Under the pieces are notes generated by a model. The model made no database searches. It saw nothing but the letters and a program-made list of their open reading frames with translations, and was not told the DNA's origin. The position numbers and the translations under genes are program-made. Positions 44,730-54,584 of a stretch of DNA of 64,000 nucleotides are shown here, in pieces. The stretch's first letter is position 1; each line of letters begins with the position of its first letter. Origin of the DNA: Symploca sp. SIO1C2 (GTDB taxonomy: Bacteria; Cyanobacteriota; Cyanobacteriia; Cyanobacteriales; Coleofasciculaceae); assembly GCA_010672925.1 (NCBI GenBank), contig JAAHFP010000013.1:124001-188000 (forward strand), written 5' to 3'.

Positions 44730-45155
44730 TTGGATAAATATATTAAACTCAGTAACACATCGATCAGTAATTTCCTCAGTATGAGGGAGTATACTTTATC
44801 ACGCTCGACCTGAAAAAAATAGTTTACCCTTTTACTACCCTAGAAGTATAACCACAGACAGATGTTGAGCTAAACTTGAGTTGTATGTATTTCCAAGAAA
44901 AAGTTCCATCAAGGCAAGTAAATGATAAATATTAATTATAGTAATAAGTAACATTATTATAATTTTTTTATTATTTAAGGGAACACTTTCTCTCGTTGTG
45001 AATAAATTATTTAGTTAGCCACTTAGTTCTAACGAATTAGATCAACTATCGTCTAATTTTTTATACCAAATTTGTAGTTTAGCTATTTAGCTAATATCCG
45101 TTAAGTTATATTGACATCTACCTGCTTCACAGTTTTTCCAGGAGATTTCTCCCCT
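44730..45155. other. AT-rich intergenic region before the DUF928 gene
   Basis: About 425 very AT-rich bases. It probably contains the DUF928 promoter. I see no RNA gene, no repeat array and no convincing ORF. Confidence 0.4.
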
Positions 45156-45941
45156 ATGACAAAGAATAACTTGCACTCACATTTAGCAGCTATCTCAGTT
45201 GCTCTCTCTCTTAGTTTCACCCTCATCCCTTATCAGGTAAAAGCCCAGACACAAACTAGAATACAAACAGCAACCAGAGAAACTTTTGAAGAGGCATTAA
45301 CTATTCAATTTGAGCCTCCAGACAAAGGACAGCCCAATGAAACCGCAGGAGGAGCGACTCGTGGGCAATGTAGCCTACAGCAACAGAATAGCAATAAATC
45401 TCTAACGCTCTTAACACCGGCCACTCAGGAAGGATTAACCATTGCTGAACGTCCAACCTTCTTTTTCTATGTTCCTCAAGTTTCTGCTCAGCAAGCAGAG
45501 TTTACTCTGGTTTCTCAAGACGAGGAATATGCTTATCAGACAAACATTTCCTTTGATAGCAAAGGTGGTGTGTTCAAATTCCAACTCCCAGCAGAAGCAC
45601 CACCCTTGGAAGTAGGCAAGAATTATCAATGGTCTGTTGCTCTGATTTGCAATCAGCAAGAAAGAACCGAAGATATTGTGGTACAAGGACAGATTCAGCG
45701 AACTGAAACCACACCAAACTTGGTGGCTCAACTAAAATCTGCTACACCTTTCCAGCGTGCTGCTCTGTATGGAAAAGCTGGTATTTGGTACGATACAGTG
45801 GAGGCTTTGGCGGAACTACAGATTGCTGAGCCGAATAATTCAAAGCTAGTAACTGCCTGGAAACAACTGTTGCGCTCAGAGTATGTCAAGCTTGATGATA
45901 TTGCTCAAGCACCTATACTCTATTGCTGCTCTATTAATTAG
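45156..45941 (+). CDS. DUF928 domain secreted protein
   Basis: 261 residues. A signal peptide (HLAAISVALSLSFTLIPYQVKA) is followed by a polar linker, then the DUF928 beta domain: TRGQCSLQQQ, LTLLTPATQEGLTIAERPTFFFYVP, and NYQWSVALICNQQERTEDIVVQGQIQR. The C-terminal 70 residues are helical, as usual. It is expected in the periplasm or outside. DUF928 genes often sit beside CHAT-TPR genes, as here, suggesting a shared extracytoplasmic role. The ATG at 45156 begins the signal peptide; the longer start at 45111 does not. Confidence 0.85.
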   Translation: MTKNNLHSHLAAISVALSLSFTLIPYQVKAQTQTRIQTATRETFEEALTIQFEPPDKGQPNETAGGATRGQCSLQQQNSNKSLTLLTPATQEGLTIAERPTFFFYVPQVSAQQAEFTLVSQDEEYAYQTNISFDSKGGVFKFQLPAEAPPLEVGKNYQWSVALICNQQERTEDIVVQGQIQRTETTPNLVAQLKSATPFQRAALYGKAGIWYDTVEALAELQIAEPNNSKLVTAWKQLLRSEYVKLDDIAQAPILYCCSIN

Positions 45942-46126
45942 GGTTTGGGAAAATAAGTCAATTGGCTCGCTTTTTTCGGTAATAAGCTGTCAGCTTTCAG
46001 CTCTCAGCTTTTAGCCAGGAGCCAGCACCAAGGTGATAGCTGAGTGCTCATGTTTTCAGTCAAAATATGCAATTTCCACAGCACTTGGAAAGACAAAAAT
46101 TGATTGAAAGCCTTGTTGTGTGGTAT

Positions 46127-46238
46127 CACTTACACACTTGTGTAGCAAGCCCTATTTCCTTGCACTTTTTCTTCTTGAAAAATGCAGGAAATCTCTGTCT
46201 GGCATAGCTTACACACTTATTCAGCAGACCCTAACTAT
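46127..46238. repeat. Direct repeat of a CTTACACACTT...CCCTA element
   Basis: Two copies of about 30 bases, CTTACACACTTGTGTAGCAAGCCCTA and CTTACACACTTATTCAGCAGACCCTA in short form (each 26 nt, sharing CTTACACACTT and CCCTA), lie 80 bases apart between DUF928 and the AAA/WD40 gene. The complement AGGGTCTGCTGAA also occurs at 53064 and is close to the ends of the MITE-like element at 54391. Confidence 0.55.
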
Positions 46239-46309
46239 ATCAAGATCGGATAATCACTGATATTCCTTCTACCTTGCAACCTTCTACTTCCTGCCTCCTG
46301 CCTCCTTTC

Positions 46310-49300
46310 TCAACGACTCCCACCCCCACCCTGATATATTGAACTTGAACTTGGAGTGGCAATGTGCTGGGCTTTCCTCTGGGGATCAAAGTCTAAATTG
46401 GGATCTAGCCTGAGTGCCTGTTGAAATTTAGTTACTGCTCCCTCAACATCACCGTCTTTGGCTAAATTTTCACCTTCTTTAACTAAACGCCTAGCTTGTA
46501 CAAGCTGTTGGATTCTCACTTCTGGATCAAAGTTTAAGTTAGGGTTCCATAACAGTGCTTGCCGAAACTTAACCGCTGCTTTTTCCACCCCACCATCCCT
46601 TGCTAACTTCTCAGCTTCTCTAACCAAAGCAGGAGCTGCTCTAGCTAGGAGGGACTTGTTTTGACATTCTGGTAAGTCTTCTAAAGCTTCTGGATGATTA
46701 GCCAGATAATCCTGAAGCCAATTACAACCCTGGGTTAATAGCTTATCAAATTCTTCTAAACGCCACATCCGAATTGAATTATTTCTTCCTACAGCAGCTA
46801 GGCGCTTGCCATCCGGAGTAAAGCTGACAACATTAATAGCCTCTTCTTCAGGTATTCTAAACTCAGCTAACTGCCATCCTGATAAAGCCCACACTTGAAC
46901 TGTTTCACCAGATGTTCCTCCTGTAGCAAGATGTTGCCCATCTGGAGTAAAACTCAAACTTAGGACTGAACTACTTCCCTCAAGTATGACCATTTCTTGA
47001 GTTGACAGTTTCCAGAGTCGAGCATCTTTTCCGCCTGTAGCAAGATATTGCCCATTAGGACTAAAACTTGCCCAATAAAGCTCACCTTGACCACTTTCAA
47101 ATTGGTTAATTAGTTTTCCTGATAAGTTCCAGGTTCTGACTATACCGTCTTCCCCTACCGTGACTAAGCTTTGTCCATTGGGGTGAAAACTGGCAGTCCA
47201 AACTTCACCCTGATGCTCAGTAAGTTCAGCAACTTGCTCTCCTGACAAATTCCAAAGCTTGGCTGTACCATCTGTACTGGCTGTGGCGAGGTACTTGCCA
47301 TCAGGGCTAATTTCCACCCACCAAATTTTCTCTTGGTGAGCTTTCCATTGTACTAACTGCTTCCCAGATAAGTTCCATAGCCGTACAAAACCATCCTCTC
47401 CTGCTGTGGCTAAGCTTTGCCCCTGGGGGCTGAAACTTACGCTCCAAACTGGCTTTTCATGGGGTAATTGAACCAACTGTTGCCCAGATAGATTCCAGAG
47501 TTGAACACCGTATTTTCCTCCAGTAGCAAAGAGTTGTCCATTTGGGCTGAAACTTAACCAATAGCTTCCTTGGTTTTCCTCCCATAAAGATGATCGTTTT
47601 TGGGGAATAACCCAGATTCTTATTGTGCCATCGTTGCCTGCGGTGGTCAGATACTGCCCATCGGGACTAAAACTCACACTTTGAATTGCACCTTTGTGAC
47701 CCTTAAATTCTCCTATTTGTGGTATTGGTTGCTGTTTGCCAAATCTTCTGATCCACGGTTTTAATTGATTGTTACTAAATTTGGAGATATCCCAAAGTTT
47801 TACTGTACCATTAGTTACTGCGGTTGCCAGATAACGCCCATCGGGACTAAAACTTACACTTTGAATTGCACCTTGCGTACCTTGAAAATTTGCATATAGT
47901 TCCTCCCCAGACAAATTCCAAAGTTTAGCCGTACCTTCCTGGGAAACTGTTGCAATCAGCTGTCCATCGGGACTAAAACTCACATTATTGATTCTGCCCT
48001 GATGTGCCTCAAATTCAGTTAGTTGCTCTCCAGATAAATTCCACAAACGTACTGTACTAATTGGGTTCCCTAATGTACTATCATCTCCTGCCGTTACCAC
48101 TGTTTGACCATCAGGACTAAAACTTACACCCCAGACTGTACCCTGATGACCCTTAAATTTTGCTAATTTTTCCCCAGATAGGTTCCAGAGAGCGACATTA
48201 CCATCATCCCCTGCCGTTACAATTGTCTGGCCATCAGAACTAAAACTTACACTCCAGACTGTACCCTGATGACCCTTGAATTTTACTAATTGTTTTCCAG
48301 ATAAGCTCCAGAGAGCAGCTGTACCATCATTACCTGCAGTGGCAAGGTGCTTCCCATTTGGACTAAAACTGACATCCCAAACTGTACCCTGATTTTCCCT
48401 AATTTTTACTAGCTGCTGTCCAGATAAGTTCCAAAGTTTGACAGTACCATCGTTTCCTGCAGTGGCAAGACGCTGCCCATCAGGGCTAAAACTTACACTC
48501 AAAATTCTATCTTGGTGACTACTAAACTGGTTTCGTTCATTGATATTGTTGAGGATTTTATGTAAGGCTAGTAAAGGACTAGCAGCTGGATAGTTTTGCA
48601 GTAAAGACTCATTTGGAACTAGTTGTTTCAATTCCTGTCCCACTTTTACAGCGGATAGTAAAGCCTTTATTTCCACAGACTCGAACTGTTGCAAAGCATT
48701 ACGTCCTGCGATTTCTAATTTTGTACCTTTCCGTGCATTCTGAAGAGCTTTTTGTTTTTCTTGAAGTTCTTGATTCGCTTCTTGGAGAGCTACTTGTGCC
48801 TCATCATAATCAGCTTGAACCTCCTTGTAAGCAACTTGAGCTTTCGCAATTTGCTGCTGTGCCTGTAAAATTTGACGTTGTGCATTCTGTTGTTTACGTT
48901 TGGCTCTTTCTACTTCTTCCCCCGCAGATTTGATCCTTTGAGTCGCTGATTGAACCTCTTGCTTTACTTTGTCCAACTCTTCCGTTTTCTGTTTAGCTTC
49001 CCCACTAACCTTGGTTAAATCAGTTTTGGCAACAACTAATTTTTGATTGGCTTCTTGAGCTTGTTGTGCTGCTAATTTCTGCGCTTCCTTAGCTTGCTTC
49101 TGTTCTTGTTTGACTCTGGCTACTAATTTCTGTGCAGTCTTCTCCTGCTCAATGGCTATTTTAATTCCTTGTCGTGTCTGTTTTAATTCTGATTTTGCCA
49201 AATCCCGCTCTTGATTTGCTGTTTCTAGTTCTGTTTTTGTGGAAAGTAGTTTTAGATTTGCCTTCCCAGCTATCACAACTGCGGCAGTTGCTCCAAATAA

Positions 49301-50881
49301 GGAGATGGCTAGGATTGCAGCACCAATTTGTATCTGTCTTTTAGCTTTCCGTTGCGCCTGAGCCAACCGCTGATTTGCTTGCTTCTCTTCCTCCAAGGCT
49401 AGCTCAACTTTCCGTTGCGCCTGAGCTAAAATCTGTTTTGCCTGTTTCTCTGCATCCAGGGCAATTTGCACGTCTTGCTTTGCCAACTCTTGGCTAGCAA
49501 CTAAAAATTGGTAATCTTGATCGCTTAAACTCTTGTCTGCTGCCCAGGCTTGAGCATCCTGCAATGCCTTTCCCCGCAACAACCGCGACTGATCCTCGCA
49601 GCGGGAAGCTAACCAAGCGGTTATTGCGTTCGCATAGGGACGCAAATCAGTCAAGGCTTGCTCTACCCAAGTCTGGTTAAAAACCTCCTGATAAATCAGG
49701 TTGTAGACTCTTAACTTACCCTGCTGTTCTACTACTAATCCTGATAGCCGCAATTCCATCTGTTCATAGCTAGCATCAGCAGTTACCCCTTCTAATTGGG
49801 TAGAAGTTAAAATTTGCTGATATATTCCCAATAATCTACCCGCTCTTTGCTTATTAAAGAGCAAGCGATCGCGAATTGTCCGCAAATGCTCTGGTTCATC
49901 CCTTCTTTCCCAATTTTCAATAAGATGCGATCGTACAATTTTGGAAATTGTTATTTGTTGTTGGTTGTTAGTTGTTGGTTGTTTGTTATTTGTTGTTTGG
50001 GAATCGGGAATCGGGAATCGGGAATTGGGAATTGGCAACGTCTTCTTATCTTCCTTGTCTTCCTCGTCTTCGCGTCTCCGCGTCTCCGCGTCTCCGCGTC
50101 CCTCCCTCACTCCTTCATGCACTACCAACCGACAAAGCTTTTGAGTCAGAAACGGTTGTCCCCCCGTCCAGTTCAATACTGCTTGCAGCACTGCTTGGGG
50201 ATTGCTCACTTTTGCTGCTAACCCGACAGCTAAAGGCTCAGCTTCCTCTAGGCTAAAACCAGTTAATGCAATTGCTCTACCAATATTAAAAGGAGTGCGC
50301 TGCTTGTCTCGAATCAAATCTGAGGGAGTCGCTACTCCTATTAAGACAAACGCCAGTCGTTGGTAATCCGGATTGTCCGCTCGTTTGTTGTAACAGTCAC
50401 GAATGACGGCAAAAAAGTCATCAATATTGAAGTTTAAACTGAGGATACTGTCGATTTCATCTACAAAAATTACTAGTTTCTGCTGAATCGATTTAATTAA
50501 AATCTCTTCGATAAACTTGCTAAAGCGGTTGACGTTTGACAACCTGCTGTTCTTTTCCCACCAGTCATCTAAATCAAATTGATCATAGAGCTCCAGGCTA
50601 CTAACAATGCTGTCAATTACCCCGGCATACCATTCCTCTGGAGTAATATCGGCAGTACCAATAGCAGTAATATCAATCGCCGCACAAGCAAATCCCTCTG
50701 TTTGTAATCGCTGCATGGTTTTGACTCTCAGGGAGGATTTACCCATCTGTCGAGAGTTGAGCACATAGCAAAATTCTCCTGCTGTTAAGGCATGATAAAG
50801 GTCTTCATCTGCCTGTCGCTTAACATAGGTAGGAGCATCAACTGGTAGACTGCCCCCAATTTGATATTGGTAGTTTGTCAT
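46310..50881 (-). CDS. AAA-like ATPase / coiled-coil / 14-blade WD40 / TPR protein
   Basis: 1523 residues. The N-terminal AAA-like domain (AAA_35 type) has P-loop NSRQMGKSSL (42-51) and Walker B VIFVDEIDSIL. After residue 257 a repeat-encoded linker of about 55 residues is inserted. A helical domain, a membrane helix (IGAAILAISLFGATAAVVIAG) and a long coiled coil (about 550-730) follow. I count 14 WD40 units (SFSPDGQ...LWNLSG), enough for two seven-blade propellers. The end has two TPR-like motifs. This design resembles STAND-like sensor proteins. The kinase-AAA gene upstream on the same strand carries a related AAA domain. Confidence 0.88.
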   Translation of the reverse strand: MTNYQYQIGGSLPVDAPTYVKRQADEDLYHALTAGEFCYVLNSRQMGKSSLRVKTMQRLQTEGFACAAIDITAIGTADITPEEWYAGVIDSIVSSLELYDQFDLDDWWEKNSRLSNVNRFSKFIEEILIKSIQQKLVIFVDEIDSILSLNFNIDDFFAVIRDCYNKRADNPDYQRLAFVLIGVATPSDLIRDKQRTPFNIGRAIALTGFSLEEAEPLAVGLAAKVSNPQAVLQAVLNWTGGQPFLTQKLCRLVVHEGVREGRGDAETRRREDEEDKEDKKTLPIPNSRFPIPDSQTTNNKQPTTNNQQQITISKIVRSHLIENWERRDEPEHLRTIRDRLLFNKQRAGRLLGIYQQILTSTQLEGVTADASYEQMELRLSGLVVEQQGKLRVYNLIYQEVFNQTWVEQALTDLRPYANAITAWLASRCEDQSRLLRGKALQDAQAWAADKSLSDQDYQFLVASQELAKQDVQIALDAEKQAKQILAQAQRKVELALEEEKQANQRLAQAQRKAKRQIQIGAAILAISLFGATAAVVIAGKANLKLLSTKTELETANQERDLAKSELKQTRQGIKIAIEQEKTAQKLVARVKQEQKQAKEAQKLAAQQAQEANQKLVVAKTDLTKVSGEAKQKTEELDKVKQEVQSATQRIKSAGEEVERAKRKQQNAQRQILQAQQQIAKAQVAYKEVQADYDEAQVALQEANQELQEKQKALQNARKGTKLEIAGRNALQQFESVEIKALLSAVKVGQELKQLVPNESLLQNYPAASPLLALHKILNNINERNQFSSHQDRILSVSFSPDGQRLATAGNDGTVKLWNLSGQQLVKIRENQGTVWDVSFSPNGKHLATAGNDGTAALWSLSGKQLVKFKGHQGTVWSVSFSSDGQTIVTAGDDGNVALWNLSGEKLAKFKGHQGTVWGVSFSPDGQTVVTAGDDSTLGNPISTVRLWNLSGEQLTEFEAHQGRINNVSFSPDGQLIATVSQEGTAKLWNLSGEELYANFQGTQGAIQSVSFSPDGRYLATAVTNGTVKLWDISKFSNNQLKPWIRRFGKQQPIPQIGEFKGHKGAIQSVSFSPDGQYLTTAGNDGTIRIWVIPQKRSSLWEENQGSYWLSFSPNGQLFATGGKYGVQLWNLSGQQLVQLPHEKPVWSVSFSPQGQSLATAGEDGFVRLWNLSGKQLVQWKAHQEKIWWVEISPDGKYLATASTDGTAKLWNLSGEQVAELTEHQGEVWTASFHPNGQSLVTVGEDGIVRTWNLSGKLINQFESGQGELYWASFSPNGQYLATGGKDARLWKLSTQEMVILEGSSSVLSLSFTPDGQHLATGGTSGETVQVWALSGWQLAEFRIPEEEAINVVSFTPDGKRLAAVGRNNSIRMWRLEEFDKLLTQGCNWLQDYLANHPEALEDLPECQNKSLLARAAPALVREAEKLARDGGVEKAAVKFRQALLWNPNLNFDPEVRIQQLVQARRLVKEGENLAKDGDVEGAVTKFQQALRLDPNLDFDPQRKAQHIATPSSSSIYQGGGGSR
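49938..50110. repeat. Repeat insertion in the AAA/WD40 gene
   Basis: About 170 bases in frame, read on the plus strand as TTGTTGG/TTATTTG units, then GGGAATC heptamers, then CTTCC/TCGTCTTCG, then CTCCGCGTCTCCGCGTC. Four repeat families from spacers of this window are joined inside one coding sequence, between the AAA domain and the next helical domain. Confidence 0.85.
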
Positions 50882-51151
50882 TGGTTGTTTGTTGTTTGTT
50901 GTTTGTCATTGGTCATTTGTTGTTTGGCGTGTCTTGTCACACCGTGAAAATCAACCCCGTAGGGGTGCATTCAGGCGAAAATCTCTCCCACATTACCTTG
51001 CCTCTTACTATCCGAATGCTTCACCCTGGACTTGCTAAGGTTGTTACTTGCATATTCCCAAATACTGACCTTAGCCACCCCTACATAGCTCATTGGTTAT
51101 GCGATCATATAACCAATGACAAACAACCAATAACCAATAACCAATAACAAA
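50882..51151. other. Spacer with TTGTTTG and AATAACC repeats
   Basis: About 270 bases. Heptamer-type TTGTTTGTTG/TCATTGG repeats (50880-50930) and CAATAACCAATAACC repeats (51105-51152) flank a central part in which I see no gene. Confidence 0.5.
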
Positions 51152-53056
51152 CTACAAGCGATCGCAAAAGTATTCCCGATATAAATTACATAATGGCATC
51201 ACCGCATTGCCTTGAAACTTCACCAACCCCATACTCCTTAGTTTAAAGGCTTCGGCTGTTTTAATTTCTATCGGGCTATCTGCTGCTACTACTTCCTTGG
51301 CAGCTGCGACTAAAGTTGGATCCTCTTCTAAATTTAGTAAATGACGGCGTAGATGGTCAGAGTAAGGGCCTTCTTCGGTGGGAGCTATTGCCAACAGTTG
51401 CTCCAAAGTCATTCTGCCACGAGCAATTTGATAGAGAGCCACCCGCACCAGATAAGGATGTCCCCCCAGCATCACCATTAGTTGCCCTACTTGGGAATTA
51501 GTCCAATCCAGTTGATGGCGGGAAAGTAACTCCTGTACTTGTGGCTGGTTTAACTCCGGCAGTTCAATCGGTAAGCCGACATTAAAAGGAGATTGATTGA
51601 TATTTAGGGGAATGTAAACTTCCTTGGAATGGACAATCACTAACCTTAGCTTTTTCCAAACAGCCTCATTCTTACCTCGCTCATGCCATGAGCGTAATAG
51701 TCCAAAAAATTCGGTAGCAATGGCTGGATATTGAAAAATCTGATCTACTTCATCTAAACCTAAAGCGATGGGGTTAGGAATTTGAGTAAAGAGATATCGT
51801 TGAAAGTACTTGGTACATTTATTTTTACTTCCTAGAGGCCCTTGCCAATATTTCTCCAGCTGATCCTCTAAGTCCAATTCATCCACTATACTGGCACAGA
51901 ACCACTGTAAGAAGAGATCCAAGTTGGTGAAAAATTCCGCTTCTGCTAACTGAAAGTTTAATGATGCCATCCGATAGCCCGACTGCTGTGCCTGGTGGAG
52001 AATCCGACTCATTAAAGAACTTTTTCCCATTTGTCGGGGAGCTTTTACTCGAATCAGTGCTGCTGGTTGCACAATGGTTTCGTAACAGTCAGCTTCAATC
52101 GGAGGACGTTCTATATAAAAAGGAGAATCTAAACTAACTTGACCCTCTGGTTGCTCTAAAATTGTAGGTGGGACAGAGGCATTTGGGGTGAAGATAGTTG
52201 TAGTTGCGTGACTAACTTGCGTTTTTGATTGCAGTTGCTCAAGGGCTTGCAGTGCTTCTGTTGCTGTTGCATAGCGGTGACGATAGTCATAGCGCACCAT
52301 TTTGTCGAGGATGATTGCTAAACCGGGACTAACAGGAGCAATATCTTGGAAAGCTGCACAACAGTATTCCCCACAGGAGTTGGTCGGAATTTCTTGCTCC
52401 CTGGGAGATAATCCAGTTAGGGCTTTGAGGCAAATCATGCCCACGGCGTAGATATCGCTGCTTAAGTGGGGTCTAAAGGCTAGTTGTTCACTAGGCATAT
52501 AACCAGGAGAACCGACGGCAACTGTTAGACTTGTCTTTCCCCAGGAATTACCTACTTGGGAGCTGACTTCTTTGACTGCACCAAAATCAATTAGTACAAT
52601 TTTACCATCTTGGCTACGTCTGATTAAATTGGCAGGTTTGATATCCCGGTGGATAACTTGGTGTTGATGAACAAAGGAGAGTACCTGCAAAATATCTTGC
52701 AACAGTTCTATTACATAAGTTTCCATCAACTGTTGCCCAGGAATTAATTCTTGGTTCAGAAGCTGACCTTCTATAAAATCTTGCACTAGGTAGAACTCTT
52801 CATTTTGCTCAAAGTGAGCCAACAGATGAGGAATCTGGTCGTGACTGCCTAATTTGTATAAAGTTTGGGCTTCCCTGTCAAATAGCCGTTTTGCCACTTC
52901 CAAAGTTGCTGCATCGTTAACTCTGGGTTTGAGTTGCTTAACCACACAGAGGGGATTGCCAGGTAAATGGTTATCTCTAGCCAGAAAAGTTTGACCAAAT
53001 CCGCCGCTACCTAAGGGTTTGACAATTTGATAGTGACCTGCCAATACATTTTCCAT
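51152..53056 (-). CDS. Serine/threonine kinase fused to AAA-like ATPase domain
   Basis: 634 residues. The N-terminal Hanks-type kinase (1-275) has the Gly-rich loop GSGGFG, Lys40, HRDIKPANLI, DFGAVKEV and SPGYMPSEQ, so it looks active. After a short linker the C-terminal half is an AAA_35-like domain with P-loop RQMGKSSLMSR and LGLDEVDQIF. The same domain heads the AAA/WD40 protein downstream on the strand, whose P-loop is SRQMGKSSL. A two-protein relay is possible. No membrane segment is seen. The ATG at 53056 begins MENVLAGHYQIVKPLG. Confidence 0.9.
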   Translation of the reverse strand: MENVLAGHYQIVKPLGSGGFGQTFLARDNHLPGNPLCVVKQLKPRVNDAATLEVAKRLFDREAQTLYKLGSHDQIPHLLAHFEQNEEFYLVQDFIEGQLLNQELIPGQQLMETYVIELLQDILQVLSFVHQHQVIHRDIKPANLIRRSQDGKIVLIDFGAVKEVSSQVGNSWGKTSLTVAVGSPGYMPSEQLAFRPHLSSDIYAVGMICLKALTGLSPREQEIPTNSCGEYCCAAFQDIAPVSPGLAIILDKMVRYDYRHRYATATEALQALEQLQSKTQVSHATTTIFTPNASVPPTILEQPEGQVSLDSPFYIERPPIEADCYETIVQPAALIRVKAPRQMGKSSLMSRILHQAQQSGYRMASLNFQLAEAEFFTNLDLFLQWFCASIVDELDLEDQLEKYWQGPLGSKNKCTKYFQRYLFTQIPNPIALGLDEVDQIFQYPAIATEFFGLLRSWHERGKNEAVWKKLRLVIVHSKEVYIPLNINQSPFNVGLPIELPELNQPQVQELLSRHQLDWTNSQVGQLMVMLGGHPYLVRVALYQIARGRMTLEQLLAIAPTEEGPYSDHLRRHLLNLEEDPTLVAAAKEVVAADSPIEIKTAEAFKLRSMGLVKFQGNAVMPLCNLYREYFCDRL

Positions 53057-53356
53057 CTTAATTAGGGTCTGCTGAAAAAGTCAAATGGGAGCATTTGATG
53101 AAGTAAAAAGTAACGAGTAACAAGTAACAAGTAACAAGTAACAGGTTTTGAGTTAACCTCAACGAAAGTGCAAAATTTTTGAGCCTACTTAGATAACATT
53201 TACACAGCACTTAGGCTAACATTATATAGCAAAATCTGTGTTTTTATCTAGTAAGACTAATAGTTTGTTCTTAAGATCATTTTAATTTTTTATTTATTGT
53301 TGATGATTAATCTCCCATTGTAATCTTAAAGACGGTGAATCAAAAGTGATGATTTT
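53057..53356. other. Intergenic region with AGTAACA repeats
   Basis: Divergent spacer of 300 bases. It contains a solo AGGGTCTGCTGAAAAAGT element (53064-53081), AACAAGTAACAAGTAAC heptamers (53108-53142), and AT-rich sequence that probably holds two promoters. No gene is seen. Confidence 0.45.
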
Positions 53357-54391
53357 ATGGCTAGAAGACTCCCGGATTACAGACGAGCAGATGATAGCAA
53401 CGACTTTGAATATTGTTTAGAGTATGGAGAGGTTAATAGTTCTGCTCAGAAACCTGCTATTCTGTTAATTGGTGGAGCAGAAGGAGGGACAGAAGGAGAA
53501 GATGCGGCTACCGAGTGGTTTCTGAAGCAAGCCAACTACGGAGATTATTTAGTCCTGCGTTGTGGCTCCCTTGGTTCACAAGCAAGTTGGATTGCCGATA
53601 ATTACGGAGATTTAATTCATTCTGCAGCAGAACTGTCTATTAACAGCCGAGAAGCAGCTAATAATCCAGAGGTTGTGCAATACATCAAAGACGCTGATGC
53701 TGTATTTATTGCTGGTGGAGACCAGAATAAATATGAAGACTATTGGGAAAGCACAGCCACAGAATCGGCAATTAATTACTTAATTAATCATAAGAAAGTT
53801 CCTGTAGGTGGAACCAGTGCCGGGATGGCAATTTTAGGAGATTATTATTATGCTCCTTCTCGGCGGGGATTGCTGAGTTCAGAAATTTTAGACGATCCTT
53901 TTCATGAGAATACTCAGGATATTTTTCGCAGCAATTTTCTGCAAGTCCCGTTTTTGAAAAATGTGATTACTGACACCCATCTGGATAGATGTAATGATGA
54001 CCATCCTGAGACCAGGTATGGAAGAATTTTCGGATTGATGGCTCGTATTATGCAGGATAGTCATCAACCAGTTTATGGTATTGGTTTAGATGAAGGTGCT
54101 TTTGTCGCCATTGATGATAAGGGAATGGCTAAGGTTTTTGGTAATGCTTCAGAACAAGGCCAAGATGCCTATTTTTTGCAAACTAATGGTGCACTACCAG
54201 AACAAATAGAGTCAGGAGAACCTTTAATTTGGGATAATAATGGACAAGCTGTTAAGGTCTATATAATTCAAGGTACACCAGAGGGAAGTGGATTATTTGA
54301 CCTCAACAATTGGTTAATTGCTTCTGGAGGCACTTGGGAATACTGGTTTACTACAGGTGGGTACTCTGGTTTTCAACAAGAGAGTATTTAG
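53357..54391 (+). CDS. Peptidase S51 / cyanophycinase-like protein
   Basis: 344 residues of the S51 (class I glutamine amidotransferase-like) fold. The nucleophile Ser154 is in GGTSAGMAI, and FIAGGDQNKY precedes it. LLIGGAEGG at 37-44 is the N-terminal strand. A candidate catalytic histidine is in VITDTHLDRC, as in cyanophycinase, which cleaves beta-Asp-Arg from cyanophycin. The protein is longer than the 270-residue enzyme and lacks a signal peptide, so it may be a paralogue with another peptide substrate. No cphA lies nearby. A MITE-like element starts at its stop codon. Confidence 0.8.
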   Translation: MARRLPDYRRADDSNDFEYCLEYGEVNSSAQKPAILLIGGAEGGTEGEDAATEWFLKQANYGDYLVLRCGSLGSQASWIADNYGDLIHSAAELSINSREAANNPEVVQYIKDADAVFIAGGDQNKYEDYWESTATESAINYLINHKKVPVGGTSAGMAILGDYYYAPSRRGLLSSEILDDPFHENTQDIFRSNFLQVPFLKNVITDTHLDRCNDDHPETRYGRIFGLMARIMQDSHQPVYGIGLDEGAFVAIDDKGMAKVFGNASEQGQDAYFLQTNGALPEQIESGEPLIWDNNGQAVKVYIIQGTPEGSGLFDLNNWLIASGGTWEYWFTTGGYSGFQQESI

Positions 54392-54552
54392 GACTTGCTG
54401 AATAAGTTGATTGATTCGGGTTTTGAAGTAACAAGTAACAAGTGAGAAAGAATTTATAAGGGCGTAGGTGAATACTTGCACCTACATGGGGAATTTTATC
54501 TTATTCCCCATTCCCTAGGTCGTAAGAGGCTTATTACTTATTCAGCAAACTA
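54391..54552. mobile_element. MITE-like element, family B
   Basis: A roughly 160-bp non-coding element bounded by inverted repeats ACTTGCTGAATAAGT (54393-54407) and ACTTATTCAGCAAAC (54536-54550). An internal hairpin GTAGGTG/CACCTAC lies at 54464-54485. Solo copies of similar ends occur at 46215, 53064 and 59141. It lies between the S51 and DUF3782 genes. Confidence 0.65.
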
Positions 54553-54584
54553 TAATAGTAATAATGTTCTCCCTAACTAGAGCA

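Noticed and set aside
48613-48933. Plus-strand 106-residue ORF
   Set aside because: Antisense to the coiled-coil part of the AAA/WD40 gene; no start signal or family.
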